A DNA stretch of 64,000 nt from Oscillibacter sp. (GTDB lineage: Bacteria; Bacillota; Clostridia; Oscillospirales; Oscillospiraceae), in NCBI GenBank assembly GCA_017526785.1, contig JAFXQV010000003.1, forward strand, positions 62,001-126,000, given 5' to 3'. The notes below the pieces were generated by a model. That model ran no database searches, was not told the origin of the DNA, and saw only the letters and a program-made list of their open reading frames with translations. The translations under genes and the position numbers were made by a program. This document shows positions 50,942-60,612 of this stretch, piece after piece (positions within the stretch are counted from its first letter, which is position 1; every line of letters begins with the position of its first letter).

Positions 50942-53213
50942 CGCCGGACGCCTCCTTTTCCCCGTTTTCGCCGCCGGAATCGTCCGGTGACGCCTTGCCG
51001 CGCGGTTCCGGCAGTAACAGTAACATTTGCGGCAGTACCCAGAGCGTCAGGCACAGGTTGAGCAGGACGCCCGCGCCCATATAGGCCGACATGGCGGCCG
51101 CCACGCGGTTCATGGACGCCGCGCCCGCCGCGACGGCCGCCAGCGCGATAACGATACCGCAGAGCGTCAGCGTGGACGCGTTTTCGTGGAGCGCCGCCAC
51201 GAGTGCCGTACGGGAATCGGCGCTTTTCCCGCGTTCGAGCCACGTACCCGCCAAGAGCGCGGCGGACAGCATGCCCAGTCCCATTTGCGCGGCGTTGAGT
51301 ACGAAATCGGACAGGAAGTAGAGGCCTTGTCCCGCCAGCAGGAACAGGGAGAACGTCGCCCAGATACCGCCCTGCACCACCAGCGCCGACACCACCGACA
51401 CGCCCAGAGAACCCGTGACCGCGAACAGTGCCACGAGCGCGACGGCGAGCGTCAGCGCGAAGAACAGAACCCGGTCACGCTGGAACGCTATGGACAAATC
51501 GGTATCCCGCACGGCGTCGCCGACGAACAGCGCGCCCTCCGGGTAATAGCGGCCTGTCATATTCCGGAGCGTGTAGAGGAAAGCGTAGGTTTTCGCGCCG
51601 CCCCTCGGAATGGAGAGGTTCAGAATCAGCCGATGATATTCCGTGCCGCCCATCTGCTGACGGGCGCTCTCGGTACGCTTGCGGAGCAGTTCGAGTTGGT
51701 TGCCCTCGCCCCAGTCGAGCGTAACGTAGCCCTCCCGGGCGCGGTCACAGGCGAACGGCAGCATTTCCGCCAGCGGAATGGCGGCGTTGTCCAGTCCGGC
51801 GGCGAGGTGCCGGGACACGTTCTCCTGTTCGATGTAGGCCGAATACAGTTGCCGTGCCTCGTCCATGTCCAGATTCATCAGTTCCGCGAACTGGCGCGGC
51901 GTGAGGCGTTCGGCGAGCATGTAGCCGTTCATGGCCTCCATGTTGGCCAGACCCCGCGCCGTTCTGACCTCGTCCAGCGCGGACAGTTCCTGTAATAACG
52001 CGCTCTCCCGGCTGAAATCCCCCGCCGGAATCAGGACGGACAAAGTATTGTCCTCCCCGAACAGAGTACGGATTTCCGCTTCCGCCTTTTGGCTGCCCCA
52101 CGGAAACCAAATCGGCAACGCCTCCGCGCTGTAGGCGCGCGGCAGGTATCCCGCGCAGGCATTCGCCGAAATCAGAATTGCCACGAACGCCAGCGGCATT
52201 AAAACTTTTGTCTGCACGGCGAAATCCGCCAGACCGGAGCCGGCTTTCTCCGCCTCCGGGGTACGGTCGAGCGGTTCGCACAGGTCGAGCAACAGTCCCG
52301 GCGTGAGCGCGCAGAGCGTCAGGAGCGTCAGCGCCACGGCCTTGGCCAGCACGAAGCCGGGGTCTGCGCCGATACGCAGATGTAACAGCCCCATAGCCGC
52401 GAACGTACACGCCAGCGCGGCGCATGCGCCGAATATCACGGGGGCGGTACGCCTCCACGCGGACAGCACCGCGTCACGCGTACTCATGCGGGTACGCGCT
52501 TCCATACAGCGCCGGAACAGCGGCACCACGCAGGCCACGCAAAGCCCGAACTGCACCAGCCCCGACAGGTACAAGGACGCCGCCGAGACTTCCCCGGACA
52601 GAAACCATGTCCCGCTGTTAAGCAGGAACGCCGCCCCGAACGTCAGCGCCACAACGCTGCCCCCCGTCACGGCGGGGGACTTCATCAGCAGTGACAGCCC
52701 CACCAGCGCCGCAGCGCAGACGGCCGCCACGGCAAGCCATATCTCCCCCCGGATACTGACGCCCGTATCGCTGACTATGGAGAAGTCGTAGCCTTCCAGC
52801 AGAAATCGCAGTTCCGACACGGCCTCCCGCGTGTCGGAATCCCGGAACGTCACCGTCAGGAGCGCCCGTCCCGTCTGGTAGCCGGAACGTTCGTCGAAGT
52901 CGACCGACCGCACGCCCGACGCCAGCGACAGGCGTTCGGCGAGTTCCGCCGCCTGCGGCGCGGCGATATTGTCCACTAAAATCCGACCCGTCGCGGGGTT
53001 CGAGAACTCCGCCTCCATGACCGCCAGTCCGCGCCGGGACTCCGCGCTTTCCGGCAGAACGGCGTACGGGTTTTCACTGACCGCCGCCCGTTCGCTGGAC
53101 ATACAGCACAGCACGGCAAGGGCAATGGCAATCAGGCCGCAGACGCGCCGCCTGTCCAGCATGAACGCACACAGACGGGGCAAAAATTCCCCTCCCTGAA
53201 CCGATTGATTCAA
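50928..53213 (-). CDS. MMPL/RND-superfamily membrane transporter
   Basis: The 761-residue protein has the RND plan of one helix, extracytoplasmic domain, five to six helices, second domain, five to six helices (about 20-40, 165-290, 345-365, 595-720), with PNPYAVLPES-like and GGAKTYAFLYTLRNM segments in the outer loops. RND/MMPL proteins export lipids, peptides or drugs with the proton gradient, or help in envelope assembly. TTG 53213 is chosen because AAGGGGGGG lies just upstream; ATG 53255 would sit at the transcription start. It is coupled to the GLUG surface protein. Confidence 0.82.
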   Translation of the reverse strand: MNQSVQGGEFLPRLCAFMLDRRRVCGLIAIALAVLCCMSSERAAVSENPYAVLPESAESRRGLAVMEAEFSNPATGRILVDNIAAPQAAELAERLSLASGVRSVDFDERSGYQTGRALLTVTFRDSDTREAVSELRFLLEGYDFSIVSDTGVSIRGEIWLAVAAVCAAALVGLSLLMKSPAVTGGSVVALTFGAAFLLNSGTWFLSGEVSAASLYLSGLVQFGLCVACVVPLFRRCMEARTRMSTRDAVLSAWRRTAPVIFGACAALACTFAAMGLLHLRIGADPGFVLAKAVALTLLTLCALTPGLLLDLCEPLDRTPEAEKAGSGLADFAVQTKVLMPLAFVAILISANACAGYLPRAYSAEALPIWFPWGSQKAEAEIRTLFGEDNTLSVLIPAGDFSRESALLQELSALDEVRTARGLANMEAMNGYMLAERLTPRQFAELMNLDMDEARQLYSAYIEQENVSRHLAAGLDNAAIPLAEMLPFACDRAREGYVTLDWGEGNQLELLRKRTESARQQMGGTEYHRLILNLSIPRGGAKTYAFLYTLRNMTGRYYPEGALFVGDAVRDTDLSIAFQRDRVLFFALTLAVALVALFAVTGSLGVSVVSALVVQGGIWATFSLFLLAGQGLYFLSDFVLNAAQMGLGMLSAALLAGTWLERGKSADSRTALVAALHENASTLTLCGIVIALAAVAAGAASMNRVAAAMSAYMGAGVLLNLCLTLWVLPQMLLLLPEPRGKASPDDSGGENGEKEASGDEEN

Positions 53214-53261
53214 AAACAGTCCCCCCCTTAAAGATTGACCGATTGAGCATTTCATCGAAAG

Positions 53262-53291
53262 ATTATACCACGCCTCCCCGCCCGTTTGCAA
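53262..53291 (-). promoter_or_regulatory. Promoter of the MMPL-GLUG operon
   Basis: Minus strand: -35 TTGCAA (53286-53291), 18-base spacer, -10 TATAAT (53262-53267). Transcription would start near 53255, which argues against the ATG there. Confidence 0.7.
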
Positions 53292-53334
53292 CATAATTTT
53301 CGGGCGTGGGCGGGCGGAAAAGCGAATTTGCCTC

Positions 53335-53362
53335 TTGTAATTCTGAAAAAATGTGGTATGCT
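53335..53362 (+). promoter_or_regulatory. Promoter of trxA-flavin reductase
   Basis: -35 TTGTAA (53335-53340), 16-base spacer, -10 TATGCT (53357-53362), 49 bases before the thioredoxin start. Confidence 0.6.
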
Positions 53363-53410
53363 ATCCAGAGAGGTGGAAATCATCATGAATATCGAAAAGA
53401 GGTAGTGTAT

Positions 53411-53728
53411 ATGTCTTTACAGCATTTCCAAGAGGCGACGTTTGACAGCGCCGTGAACGCGGCACCGCTGGCGATGGTCGATTTCTGGGCGGACTGGTGC
53501 GGCCCCTGTAAAATGCTCAGCCCGGTCATCGAAAGTCTGGCGAAAACCTATGACGGAAAGGTACTCGTCGGGAAAGTCAACGTCGACGACGAGCCGGAAC
53601 TGGCACAGCGTTTCGGCGTGATGAGTATCCCGACCGTAGTATTCCTGAAAAACGGCGCGGAGTTTGACCGCAAAATCGGCGTCATGCCCGCCGACACGTT
53701 TACCGCCGTTCTGGACGCGAATCTATAA
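53411..53728 (+). CDS. trxA: Thioredoxin
   Basis: This 105-residue canonical thioredoxin has active-site WCGPC (Cys30 and Cys33), the buried Asp in MVDFWADW and cis-Pro in MSIPTVVF. It reduces protein disulfides with electrons from thioredoxin reductase, which is not in the window. ATG 53411 follows AGAGGTAG; a longer open frame covers the promoter and is not used. A flavin reductase-like gene follows after 16 bases. Confidence 0.96.
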   Translation: MSLQHFQEATFDSAVNAAPLAMVDFWADWCGPCKMLSPVIESLAKTYDGKVLVGKVNVDDEPELAQRFGVMSIPTVVFLKNGAEFDRKIGVMPADTFTAVLDANL

Positions 53729-53744
53729 CTAAGGAGACAGAACC

Positions 53745-54317
53745 ATGAAAAAGAACCTCGGTGTAATTCCTGCCGTTTACCCCATGCCGGTACTCATGGT
53801 GGCCGCCTATGACGAGGCCGGAAATGTCAACGTCATGAATGCGGCGTGGGGCATGACTTGTGACACGGACAAAGTCGCGCTGTTCATCGACGAGGACCAC
53901 AAGACTACAAAGAACATCCGGCAGTCGAACGCCTTCACGGTCAGCATTGCCGACCGCGCCCACATGGCGGAGGCCGACTTCTTCGGAATCGCCACCGGAA
54001 ACAAAATGCCGGACAAGTTCGCCCGGACGGGCTTCCACGCCGTAAAAAGCGCGTACGTCAACGCGCCTGTCATTGAAGAATTTCCGCTTGTGATGGAGTG
54101 CGAGCTGGCGGAAATCGTGGAGACGGAACATCTGCACGCGGTCGTCGGCAAAGTCGTCAACGTCGGCGCGGAGGAGAGCGTGCTTGACGAAAAGGGCAAA
54201 GTCGACCCCGAAAAGCTCCAAGCCCTGATTTTCGACCAGTTCCGCCACGGCTACTACGTCACCGGGGAAAAGGCGGGCGTGGCGTGGAACGCCGGAAAAG
54301 ACCTGATGAAGAAATAA
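53745..54317 (+). CDS. Flavin reductase-like FMN-binding protein
   Basis: The 190-residue split-barrel flavoprotein has PAVYPMPVLMVAAYDEAG, VMNAAWGMTCDTDKVALF, and TTKNIRQSNAFTVSIA, typical of the flavin reductase-like (FMN-binding) family common in anaerobes. It probably moves electrons between NAD(P)H or reduced partners and small acceptors. Its place 16 bases after trxA suggests a joint redox role. A terminator follows. Confidence 0.87.
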   Translation: MKKNLGVIPAVYPMPVLMVAAYDEAGNVNVMNAAWGMTCDTDKVALFIDEDHKTTKNIRQSNAFTVSIADRAHMAEADFFGIATGNKMPDKFARTGFHAVKSAYVNAPVIEEFPLVMECELAEIVETEHLHAVVGKVVNVGAEESVLDEKGKVDPEKLQALIFDQFRHGYYVTGEKAGVAWNAGKDLMKK

Positions 54318-54344
54318 GCCGTCCGGACACGGGCGCGGAGATGG

Positions 54345-54375
54345 AAAAGGACTGTCCCGGCGGGGCAGTCCTTTT
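54345..54375 (+). terminator. Terminator of the trxA unit
   Basis: AAAAGGACTGTCCC (54345-54358) pairs with 54362-54375 (one G-U) and ends in T5, 28 bases after the flavin reductase stop and just before the TetR ribosome site. Confidence 0.85.
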
Positions 54376-54391
54376 TCGCGGGAGGGATACC

Positions 54392-54985
54392 ATGCGGAAA
54401 AACAGTCGCAACACGCGCGGGCGGATTATCTCGGCGGCGTGGAAGCTGTTCTATGAGCAGGGCTACGAGGAAACCACCGTCGAGGATATCGTCTTTGAAT
54501 CCGGCACTTCAAAGGGTTCCTTCTACCACTACTTTGACGGCAAGGACGCCCTGCTCGGCACATTGGCCTACGTGTTCGATGAGAAATACGAGGAACTCAC
54601 GCGCGTGATGAACCCCGGCTTGGGCGCGGTCGAAAAGCTGATTTATCTGAATCACGAACTGTTCGCCATGATTGACAGCGGGATTTCCATGGACCTTGTG
54701 GCGCGTCTGCTCTCGACACAGCTTCTGGCGCGCGGGGAAAAGAGCCTACTTGACCGGAACCGATTCTATTTCAAGCTCCTGCGGCGGATTATCGCCGACG
54801 GGCTGGCGTCCGGCGAACTGCGCCGCGACCGCACCGCCGGGGAAATCCTCCGCGCTTACGCCATGTGGGAGAGGGCTCTGCTATACGACTGGTGCCTGTC
54901 GGGCGGGGAATACTCGCTGGTGGCCTACACAGACCAGATGACGCCGCTGTTTCTGGCGGAGTACCGCGGAACCCCGGGGGCGTAA
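54392..54985 (+). CDS. TetR/AcrR-family transcriptional regulator
   Basis: The protein has 197 residues with an N-terminal helix-turn-helix (TRGRIISAAWKLFYEQGYEETTVEDI then SKGSFYHYFDGK; only family marks cited) and a ligand-binding helical body. ATG 54392 follows GGGAGGG. It stands between the thioredoxin pair and the peptide ABC operon and could control either; no operator palindrome was identified with confidence. Confidence 0.92.
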   Translation: MRKNSRNTRGRIISAAWKLFYEQGYEETTVEDIVFESGTSKGSFYHYFDGKDALLGTLAYVFDEKYEELTRVMNPGLGAVEKLIYLNHELFAMIDSGISMDLVARLLSTQLLARGEKSLLDRNRFYFKLLRRIIADGLASGELRRDRTAGEILRAYAMWERALLYDWCLSGGEYSLVAYTDQMTPLFLAEYRGTPGA

Positions 54986-55065
54986 TCCTTGAACTGCTCG
55001 AGAGCCTGCTGTCGTAATGATACTGTTTGCCGTGTTATTGCGCGGCGGATGTGCGATAACGGACG

Positions 55066-55094
55066 ACGCCCCGACTTTCCGCCGGGGCGTTTTC
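55066..55094 (+). terminator. Terminator after the TetR gene
   Basis: ACGCCCCG (55066-55073) pairs with CGGGGCGT (55083-55090), then TTTCTTTCT. A weaker hairpin GTTATTGCGC / GTGCGATAAC (55034-55060) precedes it. Confidence 0.8.
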
Positions 55095-55118
55095 TTTCTA
55101 AAATTCACAAAATCTCTA

Positions 55119-55147
55119 TTGTCAGCGGAAATATTTTATGATAAGAT
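55119..55147 (+). promoter_or_regulatory. Promoter of the peptide-type ABC operon
   Basis: -35 TTGTCA (55119-55124), 17-base spacer, -10 TAAGAT (55142-55147), 24 bases before the first start codon. Confidence 0.65.
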
Positions 55148-55171
55148 ACCCGCCGAAAGGGGGGAGCGCGT

Positions 55172-56167
55172 ATGGCGGAAACTGTGCTGACTGTGTCCGG
55201 ACTGAAAAAGTATTTCCCAATCACGGTCAGCGGCAGGGGCTTGTACCGTGAAAAGCGGGTACTCAAAGCGCTGGACGGCGTGTCTTTCACAATCCGGAAG
55301 GGCGAGACCCTCGGCTTGGTCGGGGAATCCGGCTGCGGCAAAAGCACGCTTGCAAAAATCATCATGCGCCTGCTCCCCGTCACGGACGGACAGATTGTCT
55401 ACGGCGACACGGACGTGACGCGCCTTTCCACGAAACAACTGCGTCCCCTGCGCCGCCGCGTGCAGATGATTTTTCAGGACCCCTACGCGTCCCTGAACCC
55501 CCGCGAGACCGTGCGCGAACTGCTTGCCGCTCCGCTGGAAAGCATGGAACTCGGAGAACCCCGCGAGCGGACAGTGAAAATACATAAGGCGCTGGATTCC
55601 ATCGGGCTGGACACGTCTTTCTTGGAAAAGTACCCCCACGAGATGTCGGGCGGACAGCGGCAGAGAATCGCGGTTGCCCGGGCGATGATATCCAAGCCGG
55701 ATTTAGTCGTCTGTGATGAACCGGTCAGCGCGTTGGACGTGTCCGTACGGGGACAGATACTGAACCTGATGAAGCGTCTGCAACGGGAGCAGGGTCTATC
55801 CTACCTGTTTATCTCGCACGACTTCGGGAACGTCCGCTACCTCTGCGACCGCGTGGCGGTGATGTACTTGGGGCGCATTGTGGAGGAAGGCACGAAACAG
55901 GACATCTTCGACCGCGCCGTACACCCTTACACAAAGGCCTTGCTCTCGGCGAACCCCGTGCCGGACATCCGCCAGCAGGGCAAACGCGTCATGCTCCGGG
56001 GCGATACCGCCGGGGCGGTCTATATACCGTCGGGTTGCGCGTTCCGTACGCGTTGCCCGCACGCCACAGAGGGGTGTTCCAAGGGCGGCGGACGCCTCTT
56101 GACGCCCTTGAAGCGCGCCGACGGCGACACACACAGTAGCGCGTGTCCGCGTTACCCCGCACTGTAA
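55172..56167 (+). CDS. Oligopeptide/nickel-type ABC transporter ATP-binding protein (OppF-like)
   Basis: The 331-residue ATPase has Walker [10 protein letters not shown], signature MSGGQRQRI, Walker [13 protein letters not shown] and the C-terminal oligopeptide-binding extension [12 protein letters not shown] with a Cys-rich [11 protein letters not shown] segment typical of OppF/DppF. It powers uptake through the two permeases encoded downstream. AAGGGGGGAG precedes ATG 55172. It is the first gene of a five-gene unit. Confidence 0.92.
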   Translation: MAETVLTVSGLKKYFPITVSGRGLYREKRVLKALDGVSFTIRKGETLGLVGESGCGKSTLAKIIMRLLPVTDGQIVYGDTDVTRLSTKQLRPLRRRVQMIFQDPYASLNPRETVRELLAAPLESMELGEPRERTVKIHKALDSIGLDTSFLEKYPHEMSGGQRQRIAVARAMISKPDLVVCDEPVSALDVSVRGQILNLMKRLQREQGLSYLFISHDFGNVRYLCDRVAVMYLGRIVEEGTKQDIFDRAVHPYTKALLSANPVPDIRQQGKRVMLRGDTAGAVYIPSGCAFRTRCPHATEGCSKGGGRLLTPLKRADGDTHSSACPRYPAL

Positions 56168-56181
56168 GTAAAGGAGGTCTC

Positions 56182-57759
56182 ATGAAGCTACACCGAAAAT
56201 TCACGGCGCTGATTCTGGCGGCGCTCACGCTTCTGTCTCTGACGGCCTGCGGCGGAGTGGGCGGCACTGCTGAAAAAGTCATCAACATGGCCTACACCAC
56301 CGCGTGGGGGAGCTTTAACCCCTACTATTCCACGTCCACGACCATGTACGAGTACGCGCTGTACGACAAGATTTTTGACAAACTGGTGTTCACGGACATG
56401 GCGGGCGCGGAAATCCTGCCCCGCGCCGCCGAAACTTGGGAGAGTTCCGCCGACGGCACGGAGGCCATTTTCCATCTCAACCCGGACGCGTCGTGGTCGG
56501 ACGGGACGAAAGCGACTGCCCATGACTGGGTTTTCACGGCGCGGTTGCTGGCTGACCCGGCGTCGGCGTTCTCGACCCGCGTTTTCACGCACACGCTCAC
56601 CGGGACGAACGACGACGGCGCTCTGCTGGACGCGGACGCCTTCGGCGCTGTCGCCGTGGACGACCATACCCTGAAACTCATCTTCAAAGAACCGACCGCC
56701 ACGGAAGATTTCCTCTTGCACTACAACCGGAAGTTTCTGGTACTCCCGGAACACCTGTTAGGCGGCCTTGACCCGGCGAACATTCTGGAGTCGGACTTCT
56801 GGCGGAAACCAGTGGGTTCCGGACCATGCGTGTACGTCTCACAAATGACGGGTTCGGAAATGGTGCTTGCCCCGAACCCCTATTACCAGCTCAGGGGCGG
56901 CAACTGGGACAAACTTGTGTTGCGCGTCCTCGACTCGGCAAGCCGTTTCACGGTGCTGATGTCCGGCGAAATCGACCAGATTGAATTGGGTTCGAGCATT
57001 GGCCCGGAGGACAAGGCCACAGCGGAGGCGCACGGAATCACGGTGCGGAACGCGGAAGTGCAAAACTTCTTTATGGAAGTGCTGATTAACGACCACGGAA
57101 TCCCCGACCCGCGAATCCGGCAGGCCTTGCATTACGCCATTGACAAGGACGCCATTGTGGGAGCCGCCGCGCAGAACGTCGGGACGCCCGCCTACAGTTA
57201 CGAAATGCTCAACACGGAGTATCACGACCCGTCGTTAGCGTTCCCCCGCGACGTGGAAAAGGCCAAAGCCCTGCTGAAAGAGGCCAATTACGACGGCCGC
57301 CCGTATACCATTGCCTTCGCGGCCAAGCGGGAGAATATCGCCGCGCTCCTCACGCAACAATGGAAAGAGGCCGGAATCAACGTGGAAATGGTCATTGTGG
57401 ACGTGGCTACCATGTTTTCCGGGCTGTCCAGCGGCATTTATGACTTAGGCATTTCCGGGCATTCCGCGTCGGCGTACTCGCTGTGGTTCGAGACGGAGTT
57501 CCCCGCGAACAACACCAACGCCACGTTTTCCTCCGACCAGACGCGTGACAGCTACGTAGACCGTATCAGCACCACGGTTGACCACGCGGAGAAAGTCGCA
57601 CTCGTGAAAGAGTATCAAAAGTATCTGGCGGAGCAGACATGGTTTATCCCGCTCTACTTCGCCGGGGAATACTGGGTGGAATCGCAGAGGGTTTCCAATA
57701 TCCGTAACTCGGCCTCCCTGATGTGCAACGACAACGTGTGGGAGTGGTATGTAAACTGA
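56182..57759 (+). CDS. ABC transporter solute-binding lipoprotein (SBP_bac_5)
   Basis: The 525-residue lipoprotein has lipobox LTAC (Cys23). The family-5 signature WGSFNPYYSTS and the later FHLNPDASWSDGTKATAHDWVF region mark peptide/nickel-type binding proteins. It delivers substrate (peptides, opines or metal-chelator complexes) to the permeases; specificity cannot be read. ATG 56182 follows AAGGAGGT. Confidence 0.93.
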   Translation: MKLHRKFTALILAALTLLSLTACGGVGGTAEKVINMAYTTAWGSFNPYYSTSTTMYEYALYDKIFDKLVFTDMAGAEILPRAAETWESSADGTEAIFHLNPDASWSDGTKATAHDWVFTARLLADPASAFSTRVFTHTLTGTNDDGALLDADAFGAVAVDDHTLKLIFKEPTATEDFLLHYNRKFLVLPEHLLGGLDPANILESDFWRKPVGSGPCVYVSQMTGSEMVLAPNPYYQLRGGNWDKLVLRVLDSASRFTVLMSGEIDQIELGSSIGPEDKATAEAHGITVRNAEVQNFFMEVLINDHGIPDPRIRQALHYAIDKDAIVGAAAQNVGTPAYSYEMLNTEYHDPSLAFPRDVEKAKALLKEANYDGRPYTIAFAAKRENIAALLTQQWKEAGINVEMVIVDVATMFSGLSSGIYDLGISGHSASAYSLWFETEFPANNTNATFSSDQTRDSYVDRISTTVDHAEKVALVKEYQKYLAEQTWFIPLYFAGEYWVESQRVSNIRNSASLMCNDNVWEWYVN

Positions 57760-57795
57760 TTCTGGTTCCGCGTGGCGCGGAAAGGGGGTGTTCCC

Positions 57796-58749
57796 GTGGC
57801 GCGTTATCTGTACGAACGGATTTTATCGGCGCTGTTGACGATGTTCTTTGTTACCGCCATTATCTATCTGATACTCTCGCTGATACAGGGAAGCGCCCTG
57901 ACTGTAATGGGCGGCTCCGGCTCGGAAATGTCGGCGGCGGAGTACGAGGCCGCCCGCCGCGCGCTTGGGCTGGATTTGCCCGTCTGGCTCCGCTACGCCC
58001 ACTGGCTCCGCGACGTACTGCGCGGGGATTTGGGCTCCAGTTACCGCTACGGCGTGCCGGTGGGGGAGGTTATCGCGCAACGCTTCGGCTCCTCCGCCCT
58101 GCTGGTGGGTACCGCTATCCTGTTCACGCTTCTGCTGGGACTGCCCGTCGGCGTCATGGCGGCCTACAAGCCCGGGTCCGTATGGGACAGGCTCTCGTCC
58201 TTTTTCGCGCTGGCGGGGTTCAGCGCCCCGCGCTTCATTACCTGTATCGCCTGTATCTACGTTTTCTCGTTCAAGCTCCGTCTGGCACCCCCGATGGGCA
58301 TGCACAACGCCGGAAACGCTTCCCTGCTCGACCTGATACACCACTTGATTATGCCCTCGGCAATCATCACCTTTGGGGCGATGGGGTACATGATTAAGCA
58401 GACCCGCGGCGCGTGTCTGGAAGTCTTCCAAGAGGACTATTTGAAAACCGCGCGGGCAAAGGGACTTTCGGAAGTGGAAGTCATCTTCAAGCACGGTCTC
58501 CGTACGGCGCTGGCTCCCATTCTGACACAGATGATGGTGCAAGTTCCGGAAATCGTCGGTTCCGCCGCGATTGTGGAAAAAATCTTCGGCTGGCCGGGTA
58601 TCGGTTCCCTCATGTTGGACGCTATCCGGAACCGGGACACGCCGCTCATTATGGGCGTCACGCTGGTGATTGCGTCCGTTGTGCTGGTTGCGAACATCCT
58701 GCTTGACCTCGCCTACGGACTGCTTGACCCCCGCGTTAGATACCGCTAA
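57796..58749 (+). CDS. ABC transporter permease (DppB-like)
   Basis: The 317-residue permease has about six helices, an extracytoplasmic loop after TM1 with the LGLDLPVWLRYAHWL segment of DppB/OppB proteins, and the EAA coupling loop EDYLKTARAKGLSEVEVIFKH (family mark EAA-like region). GTG 57796 is used since GGGGGTG is 7 bases upstream; the GTG at 57772 has no site. Confidence 0.92.
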   Translation: MARYLYERILSALLTMFFVTAIIYLILSLIQGSALTVMGGSGSEMSAAEYEAARRALGLDLPVWLRYAHWLRDVLRGDLGSSYRYGVPVGEVIAQRFGSSALLVGTAILFTLLLGLPVGVMAAYKPGSVWDRLSSFFALAGFSAPRFITCIACIYVFSFKLRLAPPMGMHNAGNASLLDLIHHLIMPSAIITFGAMGYMIKQTRGACLEVFQEDYLKTARAKGLSEVEVIFKHGLRTALAPILTQMMVQVPEIVGSAAIVEKIFGWPGIGSLMLDAIRNRDTPLIMGVTLVIASVVLVANILLDLAYGLLDPRVRYR

Positions 58750-58763
58750 GAAAGGAGGCCGCC

Positions 58764-59609
58764 GTGAATCATAGGGGATTCTGGAACAAGTTCCGGCAGT
58801 CGAGAGGCGCGATGATAGGTCTGTGCTTTCTGGTGGCGGAGGCGCTAGCGGTGTACCTGCTCCCGGCGATTTTCCACATGGACCCGGTATCGTCGGACGT
58901 GCAGGCGGGTTTCAACGCCGCGCCCTCGGCGGCGCACCTGCTGGGTACGGACGGCGCGGCGCGTGACCTGTTGGCGCGGACGCTCTGCGGCGGACGGGTG
59001 TCTTTGCTGGTCGGCGTGGCGGCTCCGCTCATCAGCGTTTCGATTGGCCTGCCGCTGGGGCTGGCCGCCGGGTACTACCGGGGCGTCGTCGAAATGGTGG
59101 TTATGCGTCTCTCCGACGTGTTCATGTCGTTTCCGGATATTTTGCTGTCCCTGATTTTAGTTTCGGTCATCGGCCCCTCGCTGGGTTCGCTGATTGGCGT
59201 CATCGGGGTCATGGGCTGGACAAGCATCGCAAGGCTGGTTTACGCGAATGTGCTGTCTATCCGGGAAAAGGAGTACATAAACAACGCGCTGAGTATCGGG
59301 CGGAACGACTTCGAGATTTTGTCGCACGAGATTCTGCCGGGGGTGCTCAGTCCGGTATTTGTTTCGCTGTCGTTCCTGTCGGGGAACGCGGTTTTACAGG
59401 AATCGGGGCTATCGTTCTTAGGCGCGGGAATCCGTCCGCCGCAGGCGTCTTGGGGCGGGATTATCTTCGCTGCGCAGGACTTGTCCGTGCTGACGCGCAT
59501 GCCATGGATATGGGCTCCGAGCGGGATTTTGATTGTGCTGACCGTTGTCGCGTTCCAATTTGTGGGGCAGGGTCTGCGGGACACGCTTGACCCGAAAATG
59601 ACCGTGTAA
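58764..59609 (+). CDS. ABC transporter permease (DppC-like)
   Basis: The 281-residue permease has an N-terminal FRQSRGAMIGL helix start, the LLGTDGAARDLLARTLCGGR segment found in DppC/OppC (LGTDxxGRDxxSR variant; the usual GRD reads ARD), and an EAA loop near NNALSIGRNDFEI. It pairs with the DppB-like protein. GTG 58764 follows AAAGGAGG. Confidence 0.92.
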   Translation: MNHRGFWNKFRQSRGAMIGLCFLVAEALAVYLLPAIFHMDPVSSDVQAGFNAAPSAAHLLGTDGAARDLLARTLCGGRVSLLVGVAAPLISVSIGLPLGLAAGYYRGVVEMVVMRLSDVFMSFPDILLSLILVSVIGPSLGSLIGVIGVMGWTSIARLVYANVLSIREKEYINNALSIGRNDFEILSHEILPGVLSPVFVSLSFLSGNAVLQESGLSFLGAGIRPPQASWGGIIFAAQDLSVLTRMPWIWAPSGILIVLTVVAFQFVGQGLRDTLDPKMTV

Positions 59610-59622
59610 GGGGGTGGCGGGA

Positions 59623-60612
59623 ATGCCGGAAACGCTTCTGGAAGTCCGGAATCTGACGGTGAATCTGAAACTGGGAAACCGTCAGGATGTCACGGCGGTG
59701 GACGGCGTGTCGTTCTCCCTGAAACGCGGCGAGACGCTGGGCATTGTCGGGGAATCCGGCTGCGGGAAGACGTTGACCGCTTCGGCGGTTATCGGGCTTC
59801 TTCCGCCCTACACGGGCTATATCGCCGGGGGGGAAATCCTCTTCGAGGGCGAGGACTTGACGAAAAAGACGGCGCGGCAAATGCGCGCCGTCCGGGGCGC
59901 GAAAATCTCCATGATTTTTCAGGACCCCATGTCGTCGCTGAACCCGGTCTACCGGATTGGAACGCAAATGCGGGAGGCGTTGCGCGTCCACCGGGACGTA
60001 ACCGCGAAAGAGGCGCGGGAAATCTCCGCCGAGATGTTGCGCAAGGTCGGAATCCCGCTGCCCGAAACGCGTCTGCGCGAGTACCCCCACCAGTTGTCGG
60101 GCGGACAGCGCCAGCGCGTCATGATTGCCATGTCCCTGTTGTCGAACCCGTCCCTGCTGATTGCCGACGAGCCGACGTCGTCTCTGGACGTGACCATACA
60201 GGCGCAGATACTCGACCTGATTCGCGCACTCCGGGACGAAATGGGCATGTCCGTCATGCTGATTACGCATGACATGGGCGTTGTGGCGGGGAACGCCGAC
60301 AAAGTTATGGTCATGTACGCCGGGAAAGTCGTGGAGTACGGCACGGTCGAGGAGATTTTCACGAACCCCCTGCACCCGTACACGCAACGCCTGATAGGTT
60401 CCATCCCGCGACTGGACATGGACGTGGAGTATCTGTCCACGATAGAGGGCATGGTTCCGCCGCTGGGACAAATGCCGAAGGGGTGCCGCTTCTGCGCGCG
60501 CTGTCCGCTTCATACGGGCGCATGCCAAGAGCAACCGCCGCCGCCGTTCCGGATTGGGGAACATGTCACTTTCTGCCGCCGCGCGAACCCGGACTTTCGC
60601 CCTCCCCCGTGA
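59623..60612 (+). CDS. Oligopeptide/nickel-type ABC transporter ATP-binding protein (OppD-like)
   Basis: The 329-residue second ATPase has Walker A GESGCGKT, signature LSGGQRQRV, Walker B LLIADEPTSSLD and the tail HPYTQRLIGSIPRLD with a Cys-rich GCRFCARCPLH segment like its OppF partner. It forms a heterodimer with the gene-one ATPase. ATG 59623 is 8 bases from GGGGG. Its stop codon lies in the stem of the operon terminator. Confidence 0.92.
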   Translation: MPETLLEVRNLTVNLKLGNRQDVTAVDGVSFSLKRGETLGIVGESGCGKTLTASAVIGLLPPYTGYIAGGEILFEGEDLTKKTARQMRAVRGAKISMIFQDPMSSLNPVYRIGTQMREALRVHRDVTAKEAREISAEMLRKVGIPLPETRLREYPHQLSGGQRQRVMIAMSLLSNPSLLIADEPTSSLDVTIQAQILDLIRALRDEMGMSVMLITHDMGVVAGNADKVMVMYAGKVVEYGTVEEIFTNPLHPYTQRLIGSIPRLDMDVEYLSTIEGMVPPLGQMPKGCRFCARCPLHTGACQEQPPPPFRIGEHVTFCRRANPDFRPPP

